Made by a program: the position numbers and the translations under genes. 64,000 nucleotides of DNA, from assembly GCA_024760905.1 (NCBI GenBank), contig CM045731.1, positions 48,022,001-48,086,000 on the forward strand. The letters are read 5' to 3'. This DNA comes from Plotosus lineatus. Taxonomy: Eukaryota; Chordata; Actinopteri; Siluriformes; Plotosidae. Below, piece after piece: positions 1-10,953 of the stretch. The first letter of the stretch is position 1; each line of letters opens with the position of its first letter. The notes beneath the pieces were generated by a model. The model saw only the letters and a program-made list of their open reading frames with translations, had not been told where the DNA came from and ran no database searches.

Positions 1-305
1 GACAGGATGAAGCCTATCTCAGCCAGCCATCTCTATGTGAAGATTGGGTACAGACTATCGCAAGGACAGCACATATACAATCAGTCACACTCACACCTCG
101 AGACAAGTTGGAACAGTCAATTAACGTAACATGCATGCCTTTGGATTCTTGGAGAAAACCAGAGTACACAGAGGAAACCCACAAACGCAAGCACGGGGAA
201 AACATCCAAGCTCCACACAGAAATGCCAAAGCCAAGTCCAGAACTTGAACACAAGACCCTCCTGCTGTGAGTCCGACGTTCCTGCCAATACACCATCATG
301 GCATC
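1..305 (-). repeat. SINE A copy, cut by window edge
   Basis: Read on the minus strand this gives a tRNA-like head, the conserved body (reverse complement of 'gtttgcatgttctcc' type sequence) and a tail running into the left edge. It is strongly diverged. SINE A is non-coding and would be transcribed by RNA polymerase III from boxes in its head. Confidence 0.75.
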
Positions 306-2165
306 CTCCGAGATGACACCACGACCACGCCCAGCATCAGATATTAAGGACTAGCTGAATGGTTTGACTTATAAGAATTTATTTATTCATCTTTGGTAAC
401 TAGCTTATCCTGGTCAGAGCCACAGTGTTGCAGTGGTTGGATTTTACCAAATGTGGTTTATTTTTCAGTATCGTCTTCTCTGTGGTCAACGCACTTCTAC
501 CATTGGTGTTGCACAACCTTGATATCGAAGCTCCCGAGTTTCACTGCTTTGGTATTACCATTTCTTAATCAGCCTATGAACGCTTCAGCTCACTGTCGAG
601 CAGAGGTTCCTAAACATGGTCCTGGAAGACCCCTGGTGTGCCACACTAATTTCAAGTCAATGAGTTGTGTGTTCGATGAGTTGTGTTTGAAACAAGGAAA
701 ACTTTAAAATGGTCAAGGCAGAGGGTTCTCCAGGACCACTGTTTGTAAGCTCTGCTCTAGAGCATATTGCAATTAAAGCCAGACCCATACAGGGCTTATT
801 GGCTGCATTATTGATCGTGCATGGTGGAGATACCTTATCTTCTATGAAGACCTCTCTAGGTTTACTGTTTGGAGATACCCACCCATGGTCTGGGTAGGGA
901 TGACATGGGTTACACTGGATCGAGTGCCATACAAATGACACACACTGTCCTCTACTGAATGTGATGAATATAGCATTATCAGTCTCACTTGAGTTGACTT
1001 TACTCATGCATCCACTTGTGATAAATCAGAGGCTTCTCATATAAACACATTTAGAAAATTACCCCGACTAATAAATCAAAATTCTCTCTTGTTATGATCA
1101 TCTTTCACTATTAGCAACAAACCAAGCAGATTACTGGTGGAAGCACAAAAGACTTTCAGTATCTTACTTCTGCTGTTTCTTCTTCCACACAGAGACCGAG
1201 CGTGATTGGACTTGTGGGATGAACCATTAATCTTCTTTTCGTGAGCGTGCTCTCTACCTTATTCCCACAAGCTTGGACAGAACTGGTTTCAAGAGGACTT
1301 ACTAATATGTTTCTGATTGTTTTATACACTCACATCTACAATCTGTGGACTGAAACCTTTAACCACTCTGTAAAGGGGGCAACCTGAAGCACAGTAAGTG
1401 AATTTTACACTTTTGACATCACCGTTATAGAAACAATCGAAAGACTTTCTTTCTCGCTAAAATAATTTTGGCTGGATTTCGTGCTGTTAGTATGCTAGCT
1501 GTAATAATATGCAGCTAGAATGTAGCCGTATGATGTAGTCAATGATGCCTTATGAAGGGGAGATGTGTGTGTGTGTGTGGGTGAGAGCCCGGGGGTCAGA
1601 ATCAGAGGTAGAGGTAGAAATATACACAGATGACAGTGAGTTCAGGTACGAATGCTAGTCGACTCTCCAGATCAATCATGGTGAGCCAAAGTCGACATCA
1701 TCCACAATAGGGTTCACCTATCATGTCCATCCAAACCTTTCCCAGATCTGGGGCACCGCTGCTGGGAGAAGGCAGTATTCTCCTCACCACAAGTCCTGTT
1801 TCGACCTTGCAGCCTCTATAGCATTTTGCTGTCTCAGCAAGTAACTCATTCCCATATAGCCACGTGCGGCCCTACCAGAGAAGTATTTGTACAAATCAGA
1901 GAGTCCCATTTAATCTTCTTCCATCTGGTGACATTTTAGTATGAGCAAGAAAATAGTGAATTACTTTCCTGTATGTGCCACGTATGGAAGAACACTCAGG
2001 CAAAACTCTAAATATCTCCAAAACGTATCATATACAGTATAGTCATCACAGCCATGAAGCCATGAGTTACTGTATGTCCATCTTTGGAAGAGCTGTCACA
2101 CATTATCTTTACAGAATAGCAAAGAACCCTGGGTAATAAAATAAAAATCATCAACTTGGTTTTGA
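306..2165. other. Unique DNA, no recognised gene
   Basis: I recognise no repeat or coding region here. The open frames, up to 116 codons, show no conserved motif. A short GT run lies near 1566-1578. A splice-like pair (pyrimidine tract plus CACAG ending at 1192; GTAAGT at 1394) brackets about 200 bp with stops in all three frames, so it could at most be a non-coding exon. Confidence 0.5.
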
Positions 2166-2171
2166 ATGAGT

Positions 2172-2512
2172 GCAGTGGTGGCCTAGTGGTATAGGGCACT
2201 GGATCGCTGAGCTCACGGTTGGGAGTTCGAGTCCCACTCTCCACAAGGTTGTCACCCCCCCCCCAGTGCAGCTAACTGGGTTATCAAAGGCCAACCATGT
2301 CTCTCACTGTCTATGGTGTGAGGTTCATGTAAAAGAACCATTGCTGACCTTCGACAAGAGTAGGCTGCAAAGCCGTCAGTGTGTTTCCACCCTGTGATGG
2401 CCTGGTGCACTGTCCAGGGTGTACTCTGCCCTCACCTAGAATCGGCTTGGATGGGCGCCAGCCTCCCCGCGACCCTAATTAGGATTAAGCGGTTACAGAA
2501 AATGAACTGAAC
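2172..2512 (+). repeat. Chimeric SINE: B head and body with A tail
   Basis: The first part has the SINE B tRNA-like head (A box TGGCCTAGTGG, B box AGTTCGAGTCC) and the B body as far as the 'ccattgctgacctt' and 'gtgtttccaccctg' motifs. It then switches at about 2395 into the SINE A tail (gtccagggtgtactctgccc, then cctaattaggattaagcgg) and ends in an A-rich ATGA-like tail. The same junction occurs at 7948-8272 and, inverted, at 59998-60312, so this is a propagated subfamily and not a local rearrangement. Confidence 0.8.
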
Positions 2513-2559
2513 TGGTTTTTAATGGCTATATGACTCTTTGTCACGCATCCAGTGACTGT

Positions 2560-2712
2560 ATTCATGCTGATTGGCTGTTATACACCACATGGGAGCACCT
2601 CATCCTGAGGGACAAAGCCAGGTCTCTACCTGGCAACAGTATAAAGCAACACATAATTTATTTCAACCACAGGAATTTTTCCTCCTATTGCTTGGACTGT
2701 TATGTATTACAA
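2560..2712. repeat. Dispersed repeat, partner of 4576-4710
   Basis: This stretch shares blocks in the same order with 4576-4710, for example 'ctgaggg.caaa', 'aatttattt.caaccac' and 'gaatttttcctcct'. No ORF or target-site duplication is visible. The family was not identified. Confidence 0.5.
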
Positions 2713-2895
2713 TGCTAATTGACTGTTAATCATCACACTGCTGATTGGCAGTTATGAATCACAATGGTGATTGGCTGGTATGCATTGCAATGCTGATTTG
2801 CTGGAATGTGTCATAAGCAGATTGGCTGTTATTTATCATGATGGTAATTGGCTGTTATGTACTACAATGCTGACTGGTTGTTTGCTATTTGGCAG
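2713..2895. repeat. Degenerate tandem array, about 25-28 bp unit
   Basis: Roughly seven diverged units of the form 'tgattggctgttatgnatca' follow one another. Each keeps an ATTGG core, the reverse of a CCAAT box. It could be an old minisatellite or part of a degraded element. Confidence 0.6.
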
Positions 2896-2949
2896 GAACT
2901 TGGTGTCAAGAAATGTTTACTATGGCAGGTTTTAATTTTTTATAATTTT

Positions 2950-3178
2950 AAAGGTCCTGAGTTTGAATCCCATCATAGCCCGACTATACCATGACCCCAT
3001 GGCAAGGTCTTAACCACAAAAGTGCCTCTGCCCTCCCAGCAGTATAAATCGGTACCAGTCAAACTCTGGGAAGGTAACCTGTGATGGACTAACATCTTAT
3101 CCATGAGGAGTTGAGCTCCGAGTCGCATCACGCTACAGAAATGAGACGATTTTACAGAAGCAGGCTCAGTTAAAAATA
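2950..3178 (+). repeat. SINE D copy, head-truncated
   Basis: It begins around the B-box-like 'gagtttgaatcccat', continues through 'gcaaggtcttaaccac', 'gggaaggtaacctg' and 'gatggactaac', and ends at 'cacgctacagaaa'. The same order of motifs occurs at 38974-39285 and 39541-39825. Confidence 0.65.
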
Positions 3179-3465
3179 TAAACATTTGATATACAGTGGT
3201 ACCTCACCTTACGAAATTAATCCGTTCAAGAGCCTTTTTCTTCACCTGGATTTTTCGTAAGTTGAGCCGCATTTTACATGTAAAATGTGTGATTCGCTCT
3301 AAGGCCCAAAAATACCACCCCCTATACACTTTAAAAATGATAAAAGTATACCTTTTAAGACCTCCTTCTGCTTCAATATCATACCGATGGTAGACGGGTT
3401 TGGCCATATTCCTTTGCGATATCACTCGAGCCTGTTTCTTCTTCTCACTCGCACCGGAAATCACA

Positions 3466-3483
3466 CGTGTGCGCGCGTGCGTG

Positions 3484-3533
<50 letters not shown>

Positions 3534-3561
3534 CACGCATGCATGTGTGTGCGTGCGCGTG
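3466..3561. repeat. GT/GC alternating tract (Z-DNA-prone)
   Basis: A (GT)n run of about 42 bp is flanked on both sides by CG-rich alternating purine-pyrimidine sequence (gcgcgcgtgcgtgcatg and gcgcgcgcacgcatgcatg). It lies inside the Tigger-like element. Confidence 0.85.
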
Positions 3562-3708
3562 TTGACCATGTCTTCTTAGCAGAGTTATACTCTTACAAAT
3601 GTTTATGGAAGGTTAAAAGCCTGAGTCAAGAAATAAAGCATGAAACAACAATAACTTTGTCCTTTACATGAAAAGCATCATGGTAGATGCAGCTCCATAA
3701 TAGTCAAT

Positions 3709-3905
3709 GGGAGGGAGCTGCGTCATCCCTCCTAGCCAATGGGAGGCCAGCGGGGTGGGATGTTGGGAGATAGCCAAGAAGAGGGAGCTGCGTCATCCCT
3801 CCTCACCAAATTACAGGCCAGCGGGGCGGGATGTTGGGAGATAGGCAATGGGAGGTAGCTGCGTCATCCCTCCTAGCCCATGGGAGGCCAGTGGGGCGAG
3901 ATGTT
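3709..3905. repeat. Tandem repeat, about 70 bp x 3
   Basis: The motif 'agctgcgtcatccctcct' recurs at about 3716, 3786 and 3857, each followed by 'ggccagcggggcggga' or a variant. The array is internal to the Tigger-like element at 3194-4112. Confidence 0.8.
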
Positions 3906-4114
3906 TGAACCTCATTGATGGGAGAGCAGTTCATGCATTGTTTGAATGTTTGAATGGCGCGTTTTAATGTTTAAATAGCACGTTTGAATTTTTAAGATAG
4001 CGCTTTCGTAATGTGAACTTCTTTCGTATCCAGAGACAAAAATTTTAGGAAAATACGTTTCGTAACCTGAATTTTTCATTTGGTGAGACTTTCGTAAAGT
4101 GAGGTACCACTGTA

Positions 4115-4703
4115 ATTTGATTAAATATTTATCAATGGAAAAGAAGCACAGCCCACAAAAATCTCATTAGGACTATCATTTAAGGGCGGTGCCTAAATGT
4201 GTGTATTAATGTTTGCATCCTGTCTGCTGAGTGTATAAGGCAGGGAGATGAAAAAGTGGTGAGGACTGCCTGACAACAGTATTAATATTAAATACTAACT
4301 CACATCTCACAGCTTTATTTTGTATGTATTTTGTGCAGAAGAATTTATTCAGATCATTTCCACCATGCTGGGTAGGAGGTAAAATGAAGCTCCTGTACTG
4401 TGTAGCATCTACACTGATATCTTTAAAATGCACTATCTCTGATGAGTCACTTGAAGTGCAAGATGCTCCGGGAAGTAAAAAAGAAGAGAGAGGAGAGATA
4501 AGAGACAGAAGAGGTGTGTAAAATAAACAATAAACAGCTTCTACCTGTCTGCACCGAAGGCCAGTAGGACAACATGGGACCCTTTATTCTGAGGGGCAAA
4601 ATCAGTTCTCTACTACAAACAGCAATTTAAGACATAGACAACACAATTTATTGCAACCACATGAATTTTTCCTCCTCTAGTTTGAGCTTTCATGATATGA
4701 GAC
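4115..4703. other. Unique DNA plus partner copy of the 2560 repeat
   Basis: 4115-4575 shows no recognised feature. 4576-4710 repeats blocks of 2560-2712. ORFs here (for example 4324-4521 plus) show no recognisable motif. Confidence 0.4.
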
Positions 4704-4970
4704 CAGGTTAACATGGTGGTGTATTGGGTGAGAAGTTCATCTCATAGCAAGAAGGTCCTGGGTGCGCGTTCTCGGTTCGGTGAGAGCATTTCTTTGTGGT
4801 TCTCCTCGTGTGGGTCTCCTCCGGATACTCCGATTTCCTCCTCAACTCCAAAGGCATGCACACTGGATGTGTTCCAAATCGCCCTTAGATGAGAATGTGA
4901 ATGAGGCTGTGTGCATGTTGACCCTGTGATGGTCCAGTGTGCTGCTCAGGGTGTACCCCGTGATATGACA
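4704..4970 (+). repeat. SINE A copy, tail-truncated
   Basis: Head (tggtggtgtattggg), 'agcaagaaggtcctggg', a diverged body and the beginning of the tail (gctcagggtgtacccc) are visible. The final ATGA tail is missing. Confidence 0.75.
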
Positions 4971-5180
4971 CCAAGCTACATGTTTGCTGTCATTTCCAGA
5001 GCTTCTTGGAACAAAATCCTTGTCCTTGCTAATTTATTTTGTGGTTTAGTAATGAAATTAATTAAGGGTGTGACAAGTTTGTCAGATGGCCATGCAGCTG
5101 TGAATGAAACCACTGCCATCTAACAATCTGTTTACCACAAATCATTATCTCAAGGCTTGAATGATAAAACTAGAAAATAG

Positions 5181-5503
5181 AAGGCTATCACAGCCGACTC
5201 TGGGTGAAGGCAGGGTACACCCTGAACAGCACTCCAGGTTGCAGGGCGAACATTCACGCATGTATAATCAACCTATTACATGGGCAACACATACACCTAG
5301 GGGGGGAATTTGAGACATGTAATTAGCCTAATATGCATGCTCTTGACCCATAGGAGGAAACCGGAGTGCCTGGTGGAATCCCCACAATCATGAGGAGGGC
5401 GTGCAAACTCCACACAGAAACACCCTTGCTGAGCCCAGGACTCGAATCCAGGACCTTCTTCCTGTGAGGCTGATGTGCTAACCAGTGCACCACTGTGCTG
5501 CCT
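5181..5503 (-). repeat. SINE A copy
   Basis: Nearly full length on the minus strand, from the tail (agccgactctgggtgaagg) through the body to the inverted head with B box (actcgaatccagg) and A box (accagtgcaccac). Confidence 0.8.
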
Positions 5504-6898
5504 GACCTATTGATATAACAGCGTTTAATTGTAATTTATAAAATATCCTGACTCGGTTTTATTTGTCTCAAATATAAATGTTACGTGTAATGTTTGCCTC
5601 TAAAGACTTACATATGTGCCCTTGTACGAATTATAATGACTGTGACGGTTGTTGACCAATAGGTGACCAATATAAGAATGTTGATTGGCTCATAACCTCA
5701 ATATTCCCAAACATCTGATCGCCTGATGCAACATCTGCTGCCTCATTTGCTATTCTAATTGTAATCCCACAACGGCCAAAATAGAGGCTGACTGCACTAA
5801 TTGGCTGGAATTGCTTCACACTTCTTTTTTTTTTTATGAGTCATACTGTGAAGTGTTGATTTTAAACTGACCACGGCCATGACTTTTTGTACAAAGACAA
5901 GTTCAGACAAACAGCAGCAACAACAGCAGATTATTTATTTATTCAACTCCCTACAACATACTGCAGAGCCAATACTGACTCCCAGTTCACAGACTCTATA
6001 TTTTATCCAATGGGAAGCACCGAATGTGGCATTAATTGTTTTTTGGTCCCGCCAATAAACAGGAAAGTGCTATTTAACAGCTTCATTTGGAATGCCACTC
6101 TCACTCTCTAAGCCTGGGTCTGAACTGCCTACACATTAATGCAAAACTAAGCAACTGAGCACTAAAAGTAAAGGCTGCGTCTCCTGCAGCAACCCAGCCA
6201 TAATACATTTCTGCTCGGGGGATGATTAAAGTTAAAAGCATACCGGTCCTTCGTTTTACGTAGCGTTTGGAGATAAGGGAATATAATGGAAACATAGGGG
6301 ATTGTGCTTTAAAAAAAAAAAAAAAAACTTTTTCTTTATACTATATTACATATTGCATGAGAAAATGCCTAAAGTTTTGGAAAAAGACCCCACCCGGAAC
6401 TGCTCCTACCTAGTTAATATATTCTTTACTCAGAACAGCCATACCACAATACAATTGAAATGATGTAATGCATTTTTGAACTATATGAAAAATGTGTTTA
6501 TTATATGGCAACCAGTATCTCCCTGCAAGTTAGGCTTTAGCTAGTCGGACTGTCCTCTATGGTTTTTTTGCATCTTTCACGGGAAGGAAAACAAGTTAAA
6601 ATATACCTGTCATGAAGGCATGTGAAAACAGGATGCATACACTAGCTGAGAAGTTTACTGTGGCCTGGAAAGCCAGAAGATATGGGAAAGGAAACTTAAA
6701 CAAAGCCTCATAGCATGTACAAACAACAAACCATACATATTGGTGATGCAGATGGTTTTTAAATCTACTTTCTGATTGCACCTGCAAAGGCCGTCCTTTC
6801 TGGAAAAAAAAAAAAAAAAAAAAAAAAAAGCAACTCACTGGTGAATCAGAAAAGAAAGTAACACTGCCGACGACACCTTGATGTTCCATTATACAATA
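5504..6898. other. Unique DNA with ATTGG/CCAAT clusters
   Basis: No gene recognised. Several ATTGG or CCAAT motifs lie at 5655-5810. Poly-A runs are at about 6310-6326 and 6804-6829 (26 A). The ORFs at 5631, 5887 and 6101 are unconvincing. Confidence 0.4.
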
Positions 6899-7009
6899 CA
6901 GGGGTCCCTCACTTTCCACGGTTAATTGGGACCGAGATCCCCCCCCGCGACTGCCGAATTCCACGAAGTAGGATTGACCCCCCCCCCCCCCCCAGCTGAT
7001 GTATACGTA

Positions 7010-7164
7010 CATGTATCTTCTTCCTCTTTTCCTTTTGGCTTTTCCCCCTTTTCAAGGGTCGCCACAGCAAATCATTTGATTCACATGTTTGATTTGGCTG
7101 GCATAGGTTTTTACATCAGATGCCCTCCCTGACACAAACCTTTAGCAAGGGACAGAAACCCTAC
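7010..7164 (-). repeat. SINE B 3' fragment nested in the MITE
   Basis: On the minus strand this is the 3' half of SINE B, ending in the LINE R-type tail (inverted 'ggcgacccttgaa', then AAGAGGAAGAAGA). Similar 'acgtacatgta' sequence borders both sides, consistent with a target duplication. 5' truncation fits target-primed reverse transcription. Confidence 0.75.
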
Positions 7165-7284
7165 GTGTATGTAAACGTACATGTACATCTGTATATAATA
7201 TCAATAAATACATATTCAATGCTATAAATGCTTATAATAACAATTAAACATTATAAAATAATGCATAAGATGTAAATAAAATAT

Positions 7285-7286
<2 letters not shown>

Positions 7287-7326
<40 letters not shown>
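7287..7326. repeat. (CA)n microsatellite
   Basis: Pure dinucleotide run of about 20 units, internal to the MITE at 6899-7586. Confidence 0.95.
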
Positions 7327-7328
<2 letters not shown>

Positions 7329-7724
7329 AAATGCGCACCTCACATAAAAATGTAAGTAGTTTTGATGGGAGGTTTTGGGTTGTTTTTTTGTTTTTTCTTT
7401 TTTTATTTTATTTTATTTATTTATTTTTTGCATAATTGGTCTTGTATTGCGGCATTTTCCTTAAATTTTTACCCTATTCTTCCTGAATTCCCTTATATTT
7501 TTAAATCGATTAATTTAAAAAAAAAAAAAAAAACACGATGCACTGAGGCCGCATGACTTGAAGCGTGAAGTAGCGAGGGATCCCTGTACGATATATTAAA
7601 CTGCTTATTATCTTGTGTGCTCAGTCTGTACAGAAGGCTCTCAGCCCTTCACTTGGTCAGAACTTAAACACCTTCATTCTGAGATTTCACTGTACAGACC
7701 AAGTGCTCAGTTAATAGGTTAACT

Positions 7725-7925
7725 CAGTTAATTCATTCACTTGCCAAGCCGCTCAATCCTATTGTATGAAGGCTATTTCAGCCTACACCGTGTGAAGGCG
7801 AAGTCTATTATAGGCCCAACAACAGAAAATTAGCCTCATGTGTGTGTCTTTGGACTGTGGGAGGAAACACAGAGTGCCTGCAGGAAACCCACAAAAGCAC
7901 AAGTATAGCATACAAACTCTACTAC
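7725..7925 (-). repeat. SINE A fragment
   Basis: Tail (cattcacttgccaagccgct) and body on the minus strand; the head is absent and part of the tail is deleted. Confidence 0.7.
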
Positions 7926-7947
7926 TTTAAACATTCCATAAGGCAGA

Positions 7948-8272
7948 CATGTGGGGGCAGTGGTTGCCTGGTGGAAAGTAGCCAGATTACCGATCCTAAG
8001 GTTGGGGGTTCAAGCCCCACTGTCAACAGTTGTCACTGCTGTCTCCCCAGTGCAGCCAACTAAGTTATCAAAGTTATCTCCATGGTGAGAGGCATGAAAA
8101 ATAACCATTGCTGACATCTGTCAAGAGTAGGATGCATAGCCACCAGTCTGTTTCTGCCCTGTGATGGCCTGGTGAGCTGTCCAGGGTGTAGTCTGTCCTC
8201 TCCCAGAGTTGGTTGAGATGTGCACCTGCCTCGCCACAACCCTAATTAGGATTAAGCAGCTCAGAAAATGAA
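7948..8272 (+). repeat. Chimeric SINE: B head with A tail
   Basis: SINE B head (gttgcctggtgg; ggttcaagccc) and body, then the A tail from about 8160, ending AATGAATGAATGA. The 13-bp sequence ATAAGGCAGACAT flanks it on both sides, a clear target-site duplication, so the chimera itself was inserted by retroposition. Confidence 0.85.
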
Positions 8273-8550
8273 TGAATGAATAAGGCAGACATACTGACCA
8301 TAATGTTCACTTGCAAGTGCAGGTAATAGAATAGTGCAGATAGAAAAAAAAAATCTAAGCTTGAAAGGATGCAGGTACAGTTTCCTCTCAGACACAACAA
8401 CTCAAAATGCTGCAAATTTGTTATATCGAGGCAAAAAGAACACTTTTTTTTTTGTCTGAGTGAGTCTCAGCCACTGATTTTGCATGCTGTGGGTGTCTGA
8501 CATCACCTATGTCTGTGAGCTCTGAGGGAGATGAAGTTAAAGTACCCCCA

Positions 8551-8636
<86 letters not shown>
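8551..8636. repeat. (CA)n microsatellite, about 43 units
   Basis: Uninterrupted CA run of about 86 bp. The His/Thr-rich and Cys/Val-rich ORFs across it are artefacts. Confidence 0.97.
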
Positions 8637-8638
<2 letters not shown>

Positions 8639-10621
8639 CATCTGCCCACCCAGTAATAATAACAGATTCTTTCTTTATCGTTCTACAGGAAATATATTTG
8701 CTAATCACAGCAGGGAGTATATATATTCGTATTCTAATTATTTTAATAATAATATCATGTGAACAATTTGTGTAGGTTCATAATTCATTTCACACTTAAA
8801 AAAAAACAATCTTTTTTTTCCCCTTGTAGTAATTAGTCTTTTTATGCCTTTAATTTGTTCCGGAACAGAGGATGTGATCAATTTTGAAATAATTTATAAA
8901 CTACCCTGCAAGACCCACGCAGCAACGCAGACTGGAAATCAGTCAGTTGAAAAAAAAAAAAAAAGTGCCAAATTACCAAATATTATTACATTTTACTGAG
9001 AACACAATGTCCACATAATTACTTTCTCAACACTACTAGCCATTTAAGTGTTTAGATTTATTTACAATAACAACATTATAAAGCTGAGTTGAATAAAGTG
9101 ACAAATTTAGCAGCAGCTAAATGCTAACTGAGGAGCACATGACTACGTCCGAAATGAAAGGTTGGAAAGGGGTCAAGTTTGTATTAATGGGCCGTATCCA
9201 TCGTGAATATCCAGTGTGCTTTATCGTCCATTATCATTTCATCGCTCTGAATACAAATGTTTTCTGGCATAATATACCTTAGTCACGTATTTTACAACTT
9301 GTTTTGGTTCTTTATCAGTGTACAATAACAAGAACCATCACAAAACCATGTGACCAGAGAAACATTCTCGAGCAAATATAATACCGTGGCAGTGTAACCA
9401 TGATTCAGAGAGAGTGGAAAAGTCAGAGATAAAATGTTCTGTGTTGTTGCTCACCTCCAGTTGGCAATGTCTGTTAATATCATGGCGTCTGGTTCAGGGG
9501 TCATTGACACTTTTGTACAGGAGTAATCAAATGGCTGCAGAAAGACATTGTGGATGATTTCAAGTCATTTATGAAAAATAACATGGTACGTATGCTAATT
9601 TTATACAATATGTACTTTGGCGGTAAATGAGCCACAATTAATACAAATAAAATGCCCCTACAATGCAATAAAATGCACATTTAAAACAATAAAAAAAATC
9701 CCCCTCTAATGGGATTAAAATTCCCCTTGAATACAAAAATATACACCTTTAATGCAATAAAAGTCCCCCTTTAATGCTATAAAAGCACCTCTAATACAAT
9801 AAAAATGCCCCTTTAGTGCAATAAAATGCCCCTTTAATACAATAAAAATTCCCCTTTAATGCTATAAAAATGCAACTTTAATACAATAAAAATGACATTA
9901 TGTCAGAAAGTTGTTAGAGATCTTCTTCTTGTCCTGGTGAAATGTGCTGTCTTATCCAAATGCTTATGCAACAATACAATGTGTTTTCACAGTGTATTCT
10001 GAATATAACCAAATCTTCTACTAACGCAGGATGGATTGATGAAGCTGTGACATGATTGTGTGTGGAGGAAAATCCTTCCTGGCTTGGGCTGGTGCCACGA
10101 AATCCACTTCAAATTCCACCGTTCTTGACATCCTCAGAGTTCTTTGTGTCTTAACACCATCATTTATTAATACCGCGAACGCCTGGGTTACAACCTGACA
10201 AGTGTACTAGCGTCCCAAGCTGATCATTATCCCTGAACAAAAGGAAGCTCGTGTTAAGAAAAAAAAAAGAGTGAATAATTATGTGCACTCCGTATCACGA
10301 TTGCTGTGTGACTGATAGGAGACCAGAGATCTCCCATAATCCTTGCTATTCTCAGGATTTTTTCTGGGCAGTTCATGTCGGGCAGTGTATTTAAAGTGTG
10401 ATAGATGGCGTTTCGTTAAAGCTTGCCTGCCGTTTCATTTGGTGTGCCTGCTGTCCCTGAGGAAGAAAGCCTGTACAGGAATTGCAATATAGTTCTGTCA
10501 GCAAGCTTTTGTTTTCCCTCAATCAGCACCGACTAAAATCTTCCACACTTTTATTGGTTTCTTACCTTGCTTTTCGCTGGGACAAATGTATGTGACCCAA
10601 AATGTTAAGGTTATCATTTGC
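8637..10621. other. Unique AT-rich DNA
   Basis: About 2 kb with no recognised transposon or gene apart from the minisatellite at 9633-9897. Short poly-A runs occur at about 8949 and 10259. Confidence 0.45.
9633..9897. repeat. Minisatellite, about 21-22 bp x 12
   Basis: Imperfect units of 'cccctttaatacaataaaa' type run head to tail. Units alternate between 'aatacaataaaa' and 'aatgctataaaa' variants, so a higher-order pattern may exist. Confidence 0.85.
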
Positions 10622-10953
10622 TCTTCTTCTCCTTTTAGCTTTCCCCCTGTTTTCAGAGGTCGCCACAGTGAATCATCTGATTCGCATGTTTGATTTGGCA
10701 TAGGTTTTTACATCGGATGCCCTTCCTGACACAACCATTTAGCAAGAAGCAGAGCCTCCTCTTTACGAAAGTCAGCAATGGTTCTTTTACATGAACCTCT
10801 CCCCATAGACAGTGAGAGACATGGCCAGCCTTTGATAACCCAGTTAGCCGCACTGGGGGGGGACAGTGACAACCTTGTGGAGAGTGGAACTCGAACCCCC
10901 AACCTTAGGATCAGTGATCCAGTGCCCTTTACTACTAGGCCACCACTGCCCCA
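10622..10953 (-). repeat. SINE B copy, full length
   Basis: On the minus strand: head with A box (inverted aggccaccactgcc), B box (inverted ggaactcgaacccc), body and LINE R-like tail (inverted gtggcgacctctgaaaac, then GGAGAAGAAG). An ATTTGCTCT duplication borders both sides. Confidence 0.88.

Larger units (their letters stand above)
3194..4112. mobile_element. Tigger/pogo-like non-autonomous DNA transposon
   Basis: The left end CAGTGGTACCTCACCTTACG and the inverted right end (read inward, CAGTGGTACCTCACTTTACG) are terminal inverted repeats. A TA duplication flanks both sides (3192-3193 and 4113-4114). There is no transposase ORF. The 919-bp interior holds a long GT tract and three copies of a 70-bp unit. 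Related copies lie at 23397, 30820 and 44270. CAGT ends with TA targets fit the Tc1/mariner superfamily, pogo/Tigger branch; branch assignment is inferred from end sequence. Confidence 0.85.
6899..7586. mobile_element. Tigger/pogo-like MITE
   Basis: Inverted ends CAGGGGTCCCTCACTTTCCACG (start) and, read inward from the right, CAGGGATCCCTCGCTACTTC. TA duplications at 6897-6898 and 7587-7588. It holds a nested SINE B tail, a CA tract, and T- and A-rich runs. A second copy in the opposite orientation starts at 63223. Confidence 0.85.

Noticed and set aside
3204..3569. 121-codon minus ORF rich in His/Thr, and similar ORFs at 8421, 13748, 16450, 27204, 31399, 62286
   Set aside because: They are translations of CA/GT or GA microsatellites with no other protein signal.
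4911..5123. 70-codon plus ORF as a small gene
   Set aside because: It begins inside a SINE A and has no recognisable domain.
9633..9897. CRISPR-like array
   Set aside because: Units are contiguous, without spacers of fixed length, and the genome is eukaryotic. It is a minisatellite.
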